Position numbers and translations under genes: made by a program. The notes below the pieces were generated by a model. The model was not told where the DNA came from and did no database searches. It was given only the letters and a program-made list of their open reading frames with translations. From NCBI GenBank assembly GCA_021776335.1, contig JAJFGB010000009.1, positions 682,001 through 746,000 on the forward strand: a stretch of 64,000 bases of DNA, read 5' to 3'. Of this stretch, positions 16,300 through 26,232 are shown piece after piece. The DNA comes from Hyphococcus sp. GTDB taxonomy: Bacteria; Pseudomonadota; Alphaproteobacteria; Caulobacterales; Parvularculaceae. The first letter of the stretch is position 1; every line of letters begins with the position of its first letter.

Positions 16300-19200
16300 A
16301 TGGCGGATGCCGCAAAGAAAATGGTTTCAGGGGTTTCGCGCGTAAACGCTGAGGCGGCTTGGACCATCACGGGCGCCTTGCCGGTCTTCGGGGCGCCTGA
16401 AGGCGCCGACGCGATGGCTGTGGCGGATGCGGCCCATAGCGGGAAGACGCTGGTGGCGCATATCGCGCGCGACGGCGCGCGCGCAGCGGCGATGACACGA
16501 TCACTGCAATTTTTCGCGCCGGATATTCCAGTCGTGGAGTTCCCCGCCTGGGATTGCCTGCCTTATGATCGGGTTTCGCCTTCTGGGGCCGTGACTTCCC
16601 GGCGCATGGCGGCGCTCGCGGCGATCAGCTCGGCCGCGCCCGGCGCGCTCGTTCTCGTAACCTCGATCAATGCGGCGACCCAGCGGACGCCGCCGAAAGA
16701 CGCCATTCATAAGGCGGCGCTGTCGCTTGCCGCCGGCGCCGCCATCCCGATGAATGATCTAACGACCTATCTGGCCGCCAATGGCTATGCGCGGTCGTCG
16801 ACGGTGCGCGAGCCCGGAGAATTCGCGGTGCGTGGCGGGCTTGTCGACATATTCCCACCTGGCGCGGATGAACCTGTTCGCCTCGACTTTTTTGGCGATA
16901 CGCTGGAGACCGTGCGCGCCTTTGATGCGGCGACGCAGCGCACAACAAAACAGCTAAGGCGATTTGAGCTCGCGGCCGCGAGCGAGATTTTGTTAACTGA
17001 ACAATCGATTTCGCGGTTTCGATCGGGATTTCTTGCAGCGTTCGGGGCTGCCGGAGACGATCCGCTTTATGAAGCGATCAGCGCCGGTCGCACCCATGCG
17101 GGCGCGGAACATTGGTTGCCGCTTTTCTATGAAGAAACGGATACGCTTTTCGATTTTCTCGGCGAAGCGTTGATTTTTACCGACCATCTCAGCGAAGAGG
17201 CCGTCGAGGCGCGCCTTGCTTCTATTACTGATCACTATGAGGCGCGCGCCGAAGATGCTGAGCAGCGAAAGCCGCGCCAAAGCGAATTTTCCGCCCCGGC
17301 CTACCGTCCACTCAAACCTGATGCGCTGTATCTGACGGCGGATGAATGGAGAACGCGGATTGGTGATGCAAATTTGCGACCCCTGTCGCCATTTTCACCG
17401 CTCGACGGGACGCGCGCCTATAATCTGGGCGCCAAGATTGGGCGGGGCTTTGCAGCCGAACGGGCTGTGGATAACGCCAACGTCTTTGACGCCGTTATTC
17501 AGCATGCAGATACAATTCGAGACGCGGGTAAACGACCGGTTGTCGCCTGTTGGTCGGAAGGGTCAGCAGATCGGATGCGCACTGTGCTGTCTGATCATGG
17601 CGGCGGTGATATTGAGCACGCTGAAGACTGGAACGCCATAAAGAACCGCGATGCGGCTTTGTTCACAGCGGTTCTGGGGTTGGAAAATGGTTTTGAAACA
17701 GCGGACGTCGCGTTCATTTCCGAGCAGGATATTCTTGGTGATCGACTTGTGCGGAGAACGCGGCGCAAACGCGCCGAAAATTTCCTGTCAGAAGCGTCAA
17801 GTCTTTCAATGGGTGATCTTGTAGTTCACGTGGAGCACGGTATCGCGCGCTATGAAGGCCTCGAAACGCTTGAAGTGCAGGGTGCGCCGCATGATTGCCT
17901 GAAGCTTGTTTATCATGGCGGCGACAAGCTTTTCCTGCCCGTCGAAAATATCGATCTATTGTCACGGTTTGGATCAGATGATCCAAATGCAAATCTCGAC
18001 AAGCTTGGTGGCGCGGCATGGCAGGGCCGCAAGGCGAAAATGCGTGCGCGTATCCGCATGCTGGCCGAGCAACTTATTGCTGTCGCTGCCAAGCGCGCCA
18101 TGCGCTCAGCTGAAATCATGGGCGCGCCATCAGGAAGTTATGACGAGTTTTGCGCGCGCTTCCCGTTCGCAGAAACGGAAGATCAGGAAAACGCCATTGC
18201 CGATGTGGTCGAAGACCTTGCCAAAGGTCAGCCCATGGACCGTCTTATCTGCGGCGATGTTGGTTTCGGCAAAACAGAGGTTGCATTGCGCGCTGCGTTT
18301 ATAGCCGCGATGACAGGCCGGCAAGTCGCCGTGATCGCGCCGACGACGTTGCTGGTCCGCCAGCATTACCGTAACTTTGTGAGCCGGTTTAAAGGGTTTC
18401 CGGTCAAGATCGGGCAGCTTTCGCGCATGGTCAGCGCCGGTGAAGCGAAGGGCGTACGCGACGGTATCGCCAGCGGCCAGGTCGATATTGTGATCGGCAC
18501 GCACGCATTGCTGGCCAAGACAATCAGCTTTCGCGATCTTGGCCTCGTTGTCGTCGATGAAGAACAGCATTTCGGCGTCAAGCACAAAGAGCGTCTAAAG
18601 GAGTTTCGTGCGGACACTCATGTGTTGACGCTGACGGCGACGCCAATCCCGCGCACGCTGCAACTTGCGATGACCGGTATCCGTGATCTGTCGCTGATCG
18701 CGACGCCACCCGTAGACCGGCTTGCTGTACGCACGACCGTTGGACCATTTGATCCCGTCGTGGCGCGTGAAACGCTACTGCGTGAGCATTATCGCGGTGG
18801 GCAGAGTTTTTATGTGGCGCCGCGGATCGCCGATCTGAACGGGATTGCCGAGTTCCTGACGGAAGAGCTGCCCGAGCTGAAATATAAGGTGGCCCATGGC
18901 CAAATGAGTGCGGGCGAACTCGAAGACATTATGACTGCATATTACGAAGGAAAATTTGACGTTCTCGTATCCACCACGATTATCGAATCCGGGCTCGATA
19001 TTCCTACAGCAAACACCATGATTATCCATCACGCCGATATGTTCGGGTTGTCGCAGCTCTATCAATTGCGCGGCAGAGTCGGGCGTTCAAAACAGCGTGC
19101 CTATGCCTATCTGACAACCAGTCCGCGAAAAGCGCTAACGTCTGGCGCCGAGCGGAGGCTCAAAGTGATGCAGTCACTCGACACGCTGGGCGCCGGATTT

Positions 19201-19815
19201 ACGCTTGCATCTCACGATCTCGATATTCGCGGCGCCGGGAACTTACTTGGCGAAGAACAATCCGGACAAGTCAAGGAAGTTGGTGTCGAGCTTTACCAGC
19301 ACATGCTGGAAGAAGCGGTTGCGGAATTGCGTGAAGGCGGTTCGGCAGCGGAAGAAGCCTGGTCGCCGCAAATAAATATTGGGACCTCGGTCCTGATACC
19401 GGATGTTTATGTTGCGGATCTTGATGTGCGTATGGCGTTATATCGGCGGCTCGGCGATGTTCAAACAGCGGAGGAAATCGATGCATTTGCCGCCGAGCTT
19501 GTGGACAGGTTTGGACCCATGCCATCTGAAGTCGATCACCTTTTGCAGATCGTCGCCATTAAAGGAATTTGCCGTCGCGCCGGCATTGCAAAGATTGACG
19601 CCGGACCGAAGGGGGCGGTGATCGTGTTCCGCAACGACCAGTTCGCTAATGTCGCTGGATTGGTCGAGTTTATTTCGCAATCGCCCTATGATGTGAAGCT
19701 GCGACCTGATCAGAAATTTGTTTACCGTCAGGTCTGGGCTGGAGAAAAGGCGCGCCTCAAAGGAGCACGGAAAATCGCCGAAATTATTGCTGAAATCGCA
19801 GGAGAGGCGGCCTGA
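16300..19815 (+). CDS. mfd: Transcription-repair coupling factor Mfd
   Basis: Removes RNA polymerase stalled at DNA lesions and recruits UvrA. The 1171-residue chain has the N-terminal UvrB-like domain (FPAWDCLPYDRVSPSG and EPGEFAVRGGLVDIFPPG), the RNA polymerase interaction domain (LVVHVEHGIARYEGL and GGDKLFLPVENIDLLSRFG), then the RecG-like translocase with GDVGFGKTEVALRAAF, VVDEEQHFGVKHKERL and QLRGRVGRSKQRAYAYL, and a C-terminal TRCF domain. I start at ATG 16300, which has GAGG seven bases upstream, not the TTG at 16288. All translocase motifs are intact. Confidence 0.97.
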   Translation: MADAAKKMVSGVSRVNAEAAWTITGALPVFGAPEGADAMAVADAAHSGKTLVAHIARDGARAAAMTRSLQFFAPDIPVVEFPAWDCLPYDRVSPSGAVTSRRMAALAAISSAAPGALVLVTSINAATQRTPPKDAIHKAALSLAAGAAIPMNDLTTYLAANGYARSSTVREPGEFAVRGGLVDIFPPGADEPVRLDFFGDTLETVRAFDAATQRTTKQLRRFELAAASEILLTEQSISRFRSGFLAAFGAAGDDPLYEAISAGRTHAGAEHWLPLFYEETDTLFDFLGEALIFTDHLSEEAVEARLASITDHYEARAEDAEQRKPRQSEFSAPAYRPLKPDALYLTADEWRTRIGDANLRPLSPFSPLDGTRAYNLGAKIGRGFAAERAVDNANVFDAVIQHADTIRDAGKRPVVACWSEGSADRMRTVLSDHGGGDIEHAEDWNAIKNRDAALFTAVLGLENGFETADVAFISEQDILGDRLVRRTRRKRAENFLSEASSLSMGDLVVHVEHGIARYEGLETLEVQGAPHDCLKLVYHGGDKLFLPVENIDLLSRFGSDDPNANLDKLGGAAWQGRKAKMRARIRMLAEQLIAVAAKRAMRSAEIMGAPSGSYDEFCARFPFAETEDQENAIADVVEDLAKGQPMDRLICGDVGFGKTEVALRAAFIAAMTGRQVAVIAPTTLLVRQHYRNFVSRFKGFPVKIGQLSRMVSAGEAKGVRDGIASGQVDIVIGTHALLAKTISFRDLGLVVVDEEQHFGVKHKERLKEFRADTHVLTLTATPIPRTLQLAMTGIRDLSLIATPPVDRLAVRTTVGPFDPVVARETLLREHYRGGQSFYVAPRIADLNGIAEFLTEELPELKYKVAHGQMSAGELEDIMTAYYEGKFDVLVSTTIIESGLDIPTANTMIIHHADMFGLSQLYQLRGRVGRSKQRAYAYLTTSPRKALTSGAERRLKVMQSLDTLGAGFTLASHDLDIRGAGNLLGEEQSGQVKEVGVELYQHMLEEAVAELREGGSAAEEAWSPQINIGTSVLIPDVYVADLDVRMALYRRLGDVQTAEEIDAFAAELVDRFGPMPSEVDHLLQIVAIKGICRRAGIAKIDAGPKGAVIVFRNDQFANVAGLVEFISQSPYDVKLRPDQKFVYRQVWAGEKARLKGARKIAEIIAEIAGEAA

Positions 19816-19857
19816 AGCATGATTGCGTCCGGGAGTGGATTGGCAAGCGCCAGATGC

Positions 19858-21210
19858 TTATCCCTTCTGTGAATGCGGCCCGGCCTTTTCAACCTTCGCT
19901 GCTCGCAGACGCCGCAGCGCCAAGGCAACGGTCTCTTCGATACAGGAGTCTTTTGGACGTGCGCATGCAGCAGTCTGTGCACGCACGGCAAAGAGATCAT
20001 TCTCATTTGCGCCTCGAAAAACAGTGCCTTCCAGAACGCCCTCAATGCGAAGCGCTATATTGTGAGCATCCTCTTCGTTGGTTGCCGGCATCAAAATCAA
20101 AAAAGTCTCAGGCGCAATACGTGCGATCACGTCTTCTGCTCGTGTAACGCGATTGATCAGGCGCGTGGCTTGGTGGAGAGCACGGCGCCCCGGTTCGACA
20201 TTGTCAGCGCCCGTTCGGCCCACCGATAAATGTGCAATCACGGTGGAGAAGGGCCTTGATGTCTGATCAGCGCGCCCACACAGCCTTGCGCCATGTTCTG
20301 CCAGAAATGTTGAGGTGAATGCGCCGGAAGGCGCATCTCTGACGCCCTCACCCTCGCAGGCCTGAAGGAAGTCGCGCATGCTGCGCGTCAGCCTCGCCCG
20401 GCGCGTCAGTAATTTCGCTCTGCCCGCGAGATCATCGGCGATATGGGCGTTCAATATAACCTCGCGCGCGCCCCTGGCGGCGAAGGAAGCGGCCTGCGAT
20501 ACGTCGTCAAGGACGTGTAGAATTGGCAATGTCGAGTGTTTTGGATGGCGGCGCAGGGCGCGCGACAGACTGAACAGCGGGTCATTTTCGTCGGAAGGCA
20601 GAAAAATAGCGCAGTCAAAGGCGCCGTGTTCAAGCGCACGCATGGTTTGACCGACCGACAATACACAAACACTCTGTTCAGCAATCTGATTTGTTGCATT
20701 GATAACAGACAGCGCAGCAGCGCCGGGGCGGCCGGCAATCAATATATGTGGGCGCGAACTGGATGTTGCTATCGACGGAAATTCCACAAGTCGGCTGAGA
20801 GCGGCGAGGCTTTTTAACCTTTCGCCGGTTTCCTCGGCGATGTTGCGCAAGCGGATCATATAGCGGCAGCGGTCGATTAATGGGTCTATCGCGTCGGTGA
20901 GGCAGACGATTTCGCCGTAGCGTTTTAGCGCATTGCGGGCTGATGAATTGAGGTCGGGATCAATAATAAAAAAGAGCGAAGACTCTGGCGATTTTCGCCG
21001 CAATAGATTCGCTAACGCGACGGCCTTTTTTCCAGCGAGTTTTTTTCCGCGCAAATCAACAATCGCAAGATCGGCGTGCTTTGCCTTGTCTGCAGGCAGC
21101 AGAAGATACCCGGCTGCCTGAAACGACGTGGTTAATTCTTCAAGCAATTTCTCATCGCTGCAAACACAGACGATGCGCGCACGTGGCGCTGACATTATTT
21201 CGCTTGTCAT
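19858..21210 (-). CDS. Degenerate REC-REC-GGDEF signalling protein
   Basis: 450 residues in three parts. Residues 10-115 look like a receiver domain (ARIVCVCSDEKLLEEL, DLAIVDLRGKK). Residues 155-265 look like a second receiver with the phospho-acceptor lost (DCAIFLPSDEND). Residues 285-440 have the GGDEF fold pattern (GAFTSTFLAEHGARL, FSTVIAHLSVG, NRVTRAEDVIARIAPETFLILMP), in which the active-site loop is APETF, not GGDEF. Diguanylate cyclase activity is therefore unlikely; it may be a c-di-GMP effector or scaffold, as with PopA, a PleD paralogue in Caulobacter. It is convergent with mfd. Confidence 0.75.
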   Translation of the reverse strand: MTSEIMSAPRARIVCVCSDEKLLEELTTSFQAAGYLLLPADKAKHADLAIVDLRGKKLAGKKAVALANLLRRKSPESSLFFIIDPDLNSSARNALKRYGEIVCLTDAIDPLIDRCRYMIRLRNIAEETGERLKSLAALSRLVEFPSIATSSSRPHILIAGRPGAAALSVINATNQIAEQSVCVLSVGQTMRALEHGAFDCAIFLPSDENDPLFSLSRALRRHPKHSTLPILHVLDDVSQAASFAARGAREVILNAHIADDLAGRAKLLTRRARLTRSMRDFLQACEGEGVRDAPSGAFTSTFLAEHGARLCGRADQTSRPFSTVIAHLSVGRTGADNVEPGRRALHQATRLINRVTRAEDVIARIAPETFLILMPATNEEDAHNIALRIEGVLEGTVFRGANENDLFAVRAQTAACARPKDSCIEETVALALRRLRAAKVEKAGPHSQKG

Positions 21211-21242
21211 TAACCCATCCAGACTACAGGCGGCGCCATCAA

Positions 21243-23054
21243 CTACTGGCGGCTACGCCCATTTCCGGCTGCATCATTCAAGATGCGGGCCGAATTGTCT
21301 TTTTCGCCAATGGGTTGCGGCGTATCGCCGGCGCTCGCGGCAACAGCGAGCAGGGGTGTTTGGGTAAGGCAAATATCCGGCTCGCCCGCCGCTGGAAAAT
21401 AGCCGCTGGCGGCGCGCTCCTGATAGCACGGCAGGGCGGCTAGAAATTCCTGAGGTTTGTGATACGGGCCGGCTTCTCGATAGAGATGCGCTGTTTGCAC
21501 GCCCACATAACGCCAATGCCATGGTTCATGACTGTCTTCTCCCGGTAGATAATCATTGCCGGGTGGATAAGACAGAATGAATCCAAACCGAAAAGCGTTT
21601 TCTTCAAAACACTGATAGCTGCGATCTGTCGGACGCATGAAACGGTTGTTAACGTTGATGTCAGCGCCAAGCCCAGTTTGGTGTTCAGACATGCCCGGCG
21701 GCGTAACTGTGCCACGACGGCCATTGCGTTGATGCAGGATGCGCTGGGTTTCATAGGAGCGGTAACCGGATCGCAATGAGATGCTGTCACCGGATTCAGA
21801 CCGGCAAAGAGATACAAGCTGGGCCAGCCGGGCTGGCAAGTTTGCCTCGCGCGGGTCATTTCCGTTGTCTGCGGCTAGGCGCAGTTTCATCTCGTCTATA
21901 CTCGGCGCTTTGCCGGTCGGAATTGAATATGCCGCCGCGGAAACCAGGTCTGTCGGCGCATAGCCAGAATCCAGGAGGAAATATTGTGAAACCGGGCGGT
22001 TCACGTCGGAACGTCGATCGCGTTCGCGGTTAACCGCATATCGCTGTCCGCCAAAGGCGTCTTGAAAAATCCTGCGCATATGTTCGTAAAGCGCTTGCGC
22101 TTCCGTCATGCGGCCCTGCTTTTCGTAAACGCCCGCAAGAAGTTTAAGGTAAAGGCTAAGATCGGGACTGTTCGAACGTTTTACCGGTTCCTGTGCATGA
22201 AATGCATCGAGATAAAGTTCTTCGGCATCATCAAGCCTGCCCATCTCAACATATATCGGGCCGAGTATCAGTGCTAACCGAACTGTATCTTTATGGTCTC
22301 CGCCAAGTACGCTTTTTCGGATTTGATATGCGGTAGACAGCATTCCCGCGGCAGCATACGCGCCTTCATCCCGCATGGCGTAAAATGACCCAAGGGCTGC
22401 CATGTGGTTTGCCGTGGCGAGCTTTGTTGTCGGGTCTCTCGAAACAGGCTTATAGGTACTGGTGTGGTTCAGCGCTTCCGTAAACAAAGCGCGGGCGCCG
22501 GCAACCTGTTCAGCATAATAGGCATTCAGACTATCGGCGTCGTCTTCGCCGCCGCGCGAGGCCGCGTCTCCCGCCAGTTCAATAAACGAGGCGTAAACGG
22601 CGACGGCCGATTCGAGATCGCCTGCCAGAATTTCCGCCCGGGCGCGTTGATCCTGAAGACGAACACGCTCGCGAATATCCAAATTTCGCGCCCAAGTTGA
22701 CAGTAATGCTTGCTCGAGCAGATCGACACCGCGATCGTAATTGTTGCGCTTGATTTGCGCTATGGCGACGCGGGTTTTAAAAGCGGCGACGTCTTCGGTG
22801 TCTTCACCATTTCTGACACGCATGGCCAGCGCGCGCTCGCCATGGGGCGCCGCGCGCCTTGGCGCATCGGCTGCCAGCAACAGTTCAAAACGGTTTTCCG
22901 CCGCAACCGGGTCGGTGCGCAGCGTGATGTTGAAATAGGTTAGATATGCGATCGCCAGCGCCAAAAAAGCGCCGGCAAAGAAAATGGGCGAACGCAACGC
23001 CATCGCCTTTGCTACCCCTCTAAAACCCAATACCCCATTCGACGGGGTGAACAT
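21243..23054 (-). CDS. TPR protein with C-terminal VanY-type D-Ala-D-Ala carboxypeptidase domain
   Basis: About 603 residues, anchored by one N-terminal span (SPIFFAGAFLALAIAYLTYF). Residues 60-330 are helical repeats resembling TPRs (DRGVDLLEQALLS, AEELYLDAFHAQEP, EAQALYEHMRRIFQDAF). From about 430 is an M15B peptidase domain with LRSGYRSYETQRILHQR, the zinc motif SEHQTGLGADI and DSHEPWHWRYVG. The enzyme should cleave peptidoglycan stem peptides in the periplasm. ATG 23054 with AGGTG six bases upstream is chosen over GTG 23060. The TPR-VanY fusion is unusual; the repeats may recruit partners in the divisome or elongasome. Confidence 0.85.
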   Translation of the reverse strand: MFTPSNGVLGFRGVAKAMALRSPIFFAGAFLALAIAYLTYFNITLRTDPVAAENRFELLLAADAPRRAAPHGERALAMRVRNGEDTEDVAAFKTRVAIAQIKRNNYDRGVDLLEQALLSTWARNLDIRERVRLQDQRARAEILAGDLESAVAVYASFIELAGDAASRGGEDDADSLNAYYAEQVAGARALFTEALNHTSTYKPVSRDPTTKLATANHMAALGSFYAMRDEGAYAAAGMLSTAYQIRKSVLGGDHKDTVRLALILGPIYVEMGRLDDAEELYLDAFHAQEPVKRSNSPDLSLYLKLLAGVYEKQGRMTEAQALYEHMRRIFQDAFGGQRYAVNRERDRRSDVNRPVSQYFLLDSGYAPTDLVSAAAYSIPTGKAPSIDEMKLRLAADNGNDPREANLPARLAQLVSLCRSESGDSISLRSGYRSYETQRILHQRNGRRGTVTPPGMSEHQTGLGADINVNNRFMRPTDRSYQCFEENAFRFGFILSYPPGNDYLPGEDSHEPWHWRYVGVQTAHLYREAGPYHKPQEFLAALPCYQERAASGYFPAAGEPDICLTQTPLLAVAASAGDTPQPIGEKDNSARILNDAAGNGRSRQ

Positions 23055-23178
23055 TATCACCTGCTCGTCAGAGAGGCGAGCCTTCTCCGGGAAAAATTGG
23101 AGGATTGCTGGTCTTGGGGGTTTCTTTTGGTTATCGCATTAAGGCAATCGGGCTTTATCCACAGCAGGGCGGTGTTTA

Positions 23179-23916
23179 ATGAAGGGTGCAGGCAGGCGGC
23201 GTATCTATTTGATGCGACACGGTCATGTAGATTATTTCAAAGAGGGCCTGACCGATCCCCGCGAGGTGCCGTTGACGGAAGAGGGGCGATTACAGGCCGC
23301 GGCAGCGCGTGATGCGCTTCAGCACACACATTTTGACGTTGCGGTGTGCTCGGGCTTGCCCCGTACACGCGAAACGGCAGAGATTATTCTAGCAGGAAAC
23401 GAATCGCCGCCTGATCTTGGGGTCATTGAGCGGCTCGAAGAGCTCAAAAGCGGCTGGATAAAAGCGAAATCCCGCGAGGAACTGGCGGCTCGGCTCGCCT
23501 ATTCTTTTGACGGCGCTGATCAGGCGGGCGCGCTTTTCCTGCCTGAGGGAGAAGCCTTCGCCAGTGCGGAACGGCGGATTATCAAGGCGTTCGACGAATT
23601 GGTCCTGATGCGAGAATGGCGGTCGGCGCTCGTGGTGGCCCATGAGGGTGTCAACAGGATCGCCCTTGGCTGGGCGTGCGGCGGCGGGCTGACGACAATT
23701 GCGGCATTCGAGCAAGACCTTTGCTGCGTCAATCTCATCGACATCGACGTGACCCCTGCTGAAACGGGCGCCGGTCTTCAGATTGAACGCATGGTCATTA
23801 AAGCGGTCAATGTTACGCCCTATGACTTTGTGAAAAAAGGACTTTCGCGCTCCAGCCTGGAGCACCTGTTTGACGTGGACTTCGGTGGTCCGCGTCCGCC
23901 ACACCCGGAAAAGTGA
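23179..23916 (+). CDS. Histidine phosphatase family protein
   Basis: A 245-residue phosphoglycerate-mutase-like phosphatase. The catalytic RHG signature is in RRIYLMRHGHVDYF; a second conserved element is VCSGLPRTRETAEIIL and the later histidine is in VVAHEGVNRIALGWA. Substrate is unknown; relatives act on small phosphorylated metabolites such as alpha-ribazole phosphate or phosphohydroxy acids. It is divergent from the VanY gene. The next gene downstream starts 87 bp away on the same strand. Confidence 0.87.
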   Translation: MKGAGRRRIYLMRHGHVDYFKEGLTDPREVPLTEEGRLQAAAARDALQHTHFDVAVCSGLPRTRETAEIILAGNESPPDLGVIERLEELKSGWIKAKSREELAARLAYSFDGADQAGALFLPEGEAFASAERRIIKAFDELVLMREWRSALVVAHEGVNRIALGWACGGGLTTIAAFEQDLCCVNLIDIDVTPAETGAGLQIERMVIKAVNVTPYDFVKKGLSRSSLEHLFDVDFGGPRPPHPEK

Positions 23917-24003
23917 TCGCTGAAAAACCTCCAATGCTTAAATCGTCCCGATAAATGTGATTAACAGTATCGGCAGGGCGATCCATCAGCAGGGAGATCG
24001 AAG

Positions 24004-24873
24004 ATGGCGTATGGTGAAAAACGTGGCTTCAGAGCGCCAGGTGAATTCAAAACCGCAGATATGTTTGGGCTCATATTAGCCTCCGCTGCCGGCATCATTG
24101 CAGCGCTCGTAACGGATTTTCAGCAACAGGGCGAGGCGTCTGCGCATTTCACGATAAACCAGTGGGCGGTTGCCCTTGGGGGAATGCTTGGTTTTACCGA
24201 TATACCATTATGGATGGTGGTTGTCGGACTGACGGCGCTTGGCGCCGGTTCCGTTTTTTATTTTCAGCCGGTCACACGCCAGGGCGCTTTCGCTCAGGGC
24301 TTTGGGTTGCTGGCAGTTCTCGTTACGGTGGCGCCGGGTGATTTTGCCGGTGGTATTGAATCAATTGACGGCTCGCTTGCCGGCGCTGAAACGACATCGG
24401 TGCGCGAGGCGTCCCTTACGCCGCGTTTTATCACAGCCAGTTTTTCACCGGCGCGCATGTTGTGGCCGCAGGCTGAGATCACGCCCGTTCATAATGTGCA
24501 AAGTGCATCAAAATATGATCTGCACTTAGTGGTCAATTTTACTGAAGGCATTCCCGAAGATATTGAAACAATGATCCGGCGCGGCACGATCCGCGGTCGT
24601 CTTCACAACGAAGAAACAAAAGAAACCTGGAATCTTTTTCGGTCTGCAGGAGGAACAATCCGGCTTCAGGGCGATAAGCTTCTGATTGACGCGGGCGTGC
24701 CAGCGAGCGGCGACACCGCGCGATTGTGGGTGCGGATTGAATGCGCCGGCTATGCGATTGAAGAACAGTCGGCAATAGCAACGATTGGCCAATCACTTGA
24801 ATGGACGGTTGATTTGAATGCGTCGACAGTGCCGTTGATGGTTCAGCGTCTGGGCAAGAGCTACTGGTATTGA
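24004..24873 (+). CDS. Membrane protein of unknown function
   Basis: 289 residues that I do not recognise. Residues 18-40, 68-90 and 95-112 look like membrane spans (DMFGLILASAAGIIAALV, IPLWMVVVGLTALGAGSVFYF, GFGLLAVLVTVAPG). The C-terminal 170 residues are soluble, with a beta-rich composition (YDLHLVVNFTEGIPEDIETM, GTIRLQGDKLLIDAGVPASGD), consistent with a periplasmic domain after a third span. ATG 24004 follows GGGAGATCGAAG. It converges with the ECF sigma gene 18 bp away, so it is probably monocistronic or continues from the phosphatase. Confidence 0.62.
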   Translation: MAYGEKRGFRAPGEFKTADMFGLILASAAGIIAALVTDFQQQGEASAHFTINQWAVALGGMLGFTDIPLWMVVVGLTALGAGSVFYFQPVTRQGAFAQGFGLLAVLVTVAPGDFAGGIESIDGSLAGAETTSVREASLTPRFITASFSPARMLWPQAEITPVHNVQSASKYDLHLVVNFTEGIPEDIETMIRRGTIRGRLHNEETKETWNLFRSAGGTIRLQGDKLLIDAGVPASGDTARLWVRIECAGYAIEEQSAIATIGQSLEWTVDLNASTVPLMVQRLGKSYWY

Positions 24874-24891
24874 TCGGTCTGTAAACGCGAT

Positions 24892-26127
24892 TCAAGCCCG
24901 TTTTGCAGCGGTGTTTTTTTGGTCAATGAGAAAACTTCTCACCGCCGCATCGCGGCTGAGGCCGATGGCCCGCTCGTAACAGGTTACGGCCGAGGCGGCA
25001 TCGCCAGCGGTTCTTAGGATATGGGCCCGCACCGCCCAATATGGCTGATAGCGTTCCGCAAGGGCGCCTGTGATTTCATCTAATGCATATAACCCATCCT
25101 CCGGGCGCCCTGCTGCCGCAAGCGCCGCTGCATAGCCGACCTGCGCGCCGACGGATGGGGAGAGGTCAGTTAATTGAGCGTAAAGCGCAGCAATATCATC
25201 TGTTGTGTCGCGTTGATATAGAATAGATGCGGCGTGTGCGGATTGTATCGCCGCCTCTACTTGAAAAGGTCCAATCTTTCGACAAGACCAGGCGCGAGAA
25301 AGAGCTTCTTCTGCCGCGGCGACGAGACCACGGTCCCAAAGCGCAGCATTCTGGTCCTTTAGCGCTACGTAAACGCCGTTGATGCGGCGGGCCTTTGTTC
25401 TGGCCTCGGCGTGGAGCATGAGCGCCAAAAGCCCCCATGCCTCTGCTTCATCAGGCAGCAGATTGGTGACAAGGCGGGCGAGATAGATCGCTTCCCGCGT
25501 TAAATCCATCATCTCCGCTTCGGCGCCGTCAGCTTCGTCCCACCCGGCGCCGAATGCTGCATAGATCGCCTCGAGGACTGCGGATAGCCTTGATGGCAGA
25601 TCTTCCACGCCAGGAGGGTCGAAAGGAATGCCGGCAGATTTTATTTTGCGCTTGGCGCGTACGAGACGGCCGCTCATCGCTGCTGGCGATAAAAGAAACG
25701 CTGAGGCGATCCGCGCTGCATCCAGGCCCAAAACCGTCTGAAGCATCAGCGGCGTGCGGATTGATGAGTCGATGGCGGGATGCGCACAAATGAACAATAA
25801 CTTCAGCCGCTCGTCCGGAAAGGTTGCCTTGCTTCGTGCGGTGGCCTCCGCTTCTTCCGCCGCCAGCGTCAGGGCCGGCGTTGCTTCGGCCCGGGTTTTA
25901 CGGCGGCGGGAGCCGTCGATCAGCTTTCGCCGCGCTGCCGTTAACAGCCAGGCTTCGGGCGCGTCAGGGACGCCTTTCATCGGCCAGGATTCCAGCGCGG
26001 CGCGAAACGCATCGGAGAGCGCATCTTCTGCAGCGGCGACGTCGCTGGTTCGCGACGACAGCCACGCGAGCAGGCGGCCATAAGACGCGCGGGCGGTTTC
26101 TTCAGCGATCGCCCGCGCATCGCTCAT
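24892..26127 (-). CDS. ECF sigma factor, ECF42-type, with C-terminal TPR extension
   Basis: About 411 residues. Region 2 (ARASYGRLLAWLSSRTSDVAAAEDALSDAFRAAL) and region 4 (FICAHPAIDSSIRTPLMLQTVLGLDAARIASAFLLSPAAMSGRLVRAKRKI) sit in the N-terminal half; the remaining 220 residues are alpha-helical repeats (GWDEADGAEAEMMDLTREAIYLARLV, RPEDGLYALDEITGALAERYQPYWAVRAHI). This architecture and two upstream DGPF/YCII genes are the hallmark of group ECF42. ATG 26127 is preferred over TTG 26184. No anti-sigma gene is adjacent, as expected for the group, in which the extension is needed for activity. Confidence 0.9.
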   Translation of the reverse strand: MSDARAIAEETARASYGRLLAWLSSRTSDVAAAEDALSDAFRAALESWPMKGVPDAPEAWLLTAARRKLIDGSRRRKTRAEATPALTLAAEEAEATARSKATFPDERLKLLFICAHPAIDSSIRTPLMLQTVLGLDAARIASAFLLSPAAMSGRLVRAKRKIKSAGIPFDPPGVEDLPSRLSAVLEAIYAAFGAGWDEADGAEAEMMDLTREAIYLARLVTNLLPDEAEAWGLLALMLHAEARTKARRINGVYVALKDQNAALWDRGLVAAAEEALSRAWSCRKIGPFQVEAAIQSAHAASILYQRDTTDDIAALYAQLTDLSPSVGAQVGYAAALAAAGRPEDGLYALDEITGALAERYQPYWAVRAHILRTAGDAASAVTCYERAIGLSRDAAVRSFLIDQKNTAAKRA

Positions 26128-26232
26128 GACCGGGAGCGCGTCCACAAAAAGTGTTTGCGGTTTTTGGGTTCGGGCGCGCGACAACCGGTAAAAACAGAGC
26201 GCGTTTGCGATTTGAAAAATTGTAAACGCACT

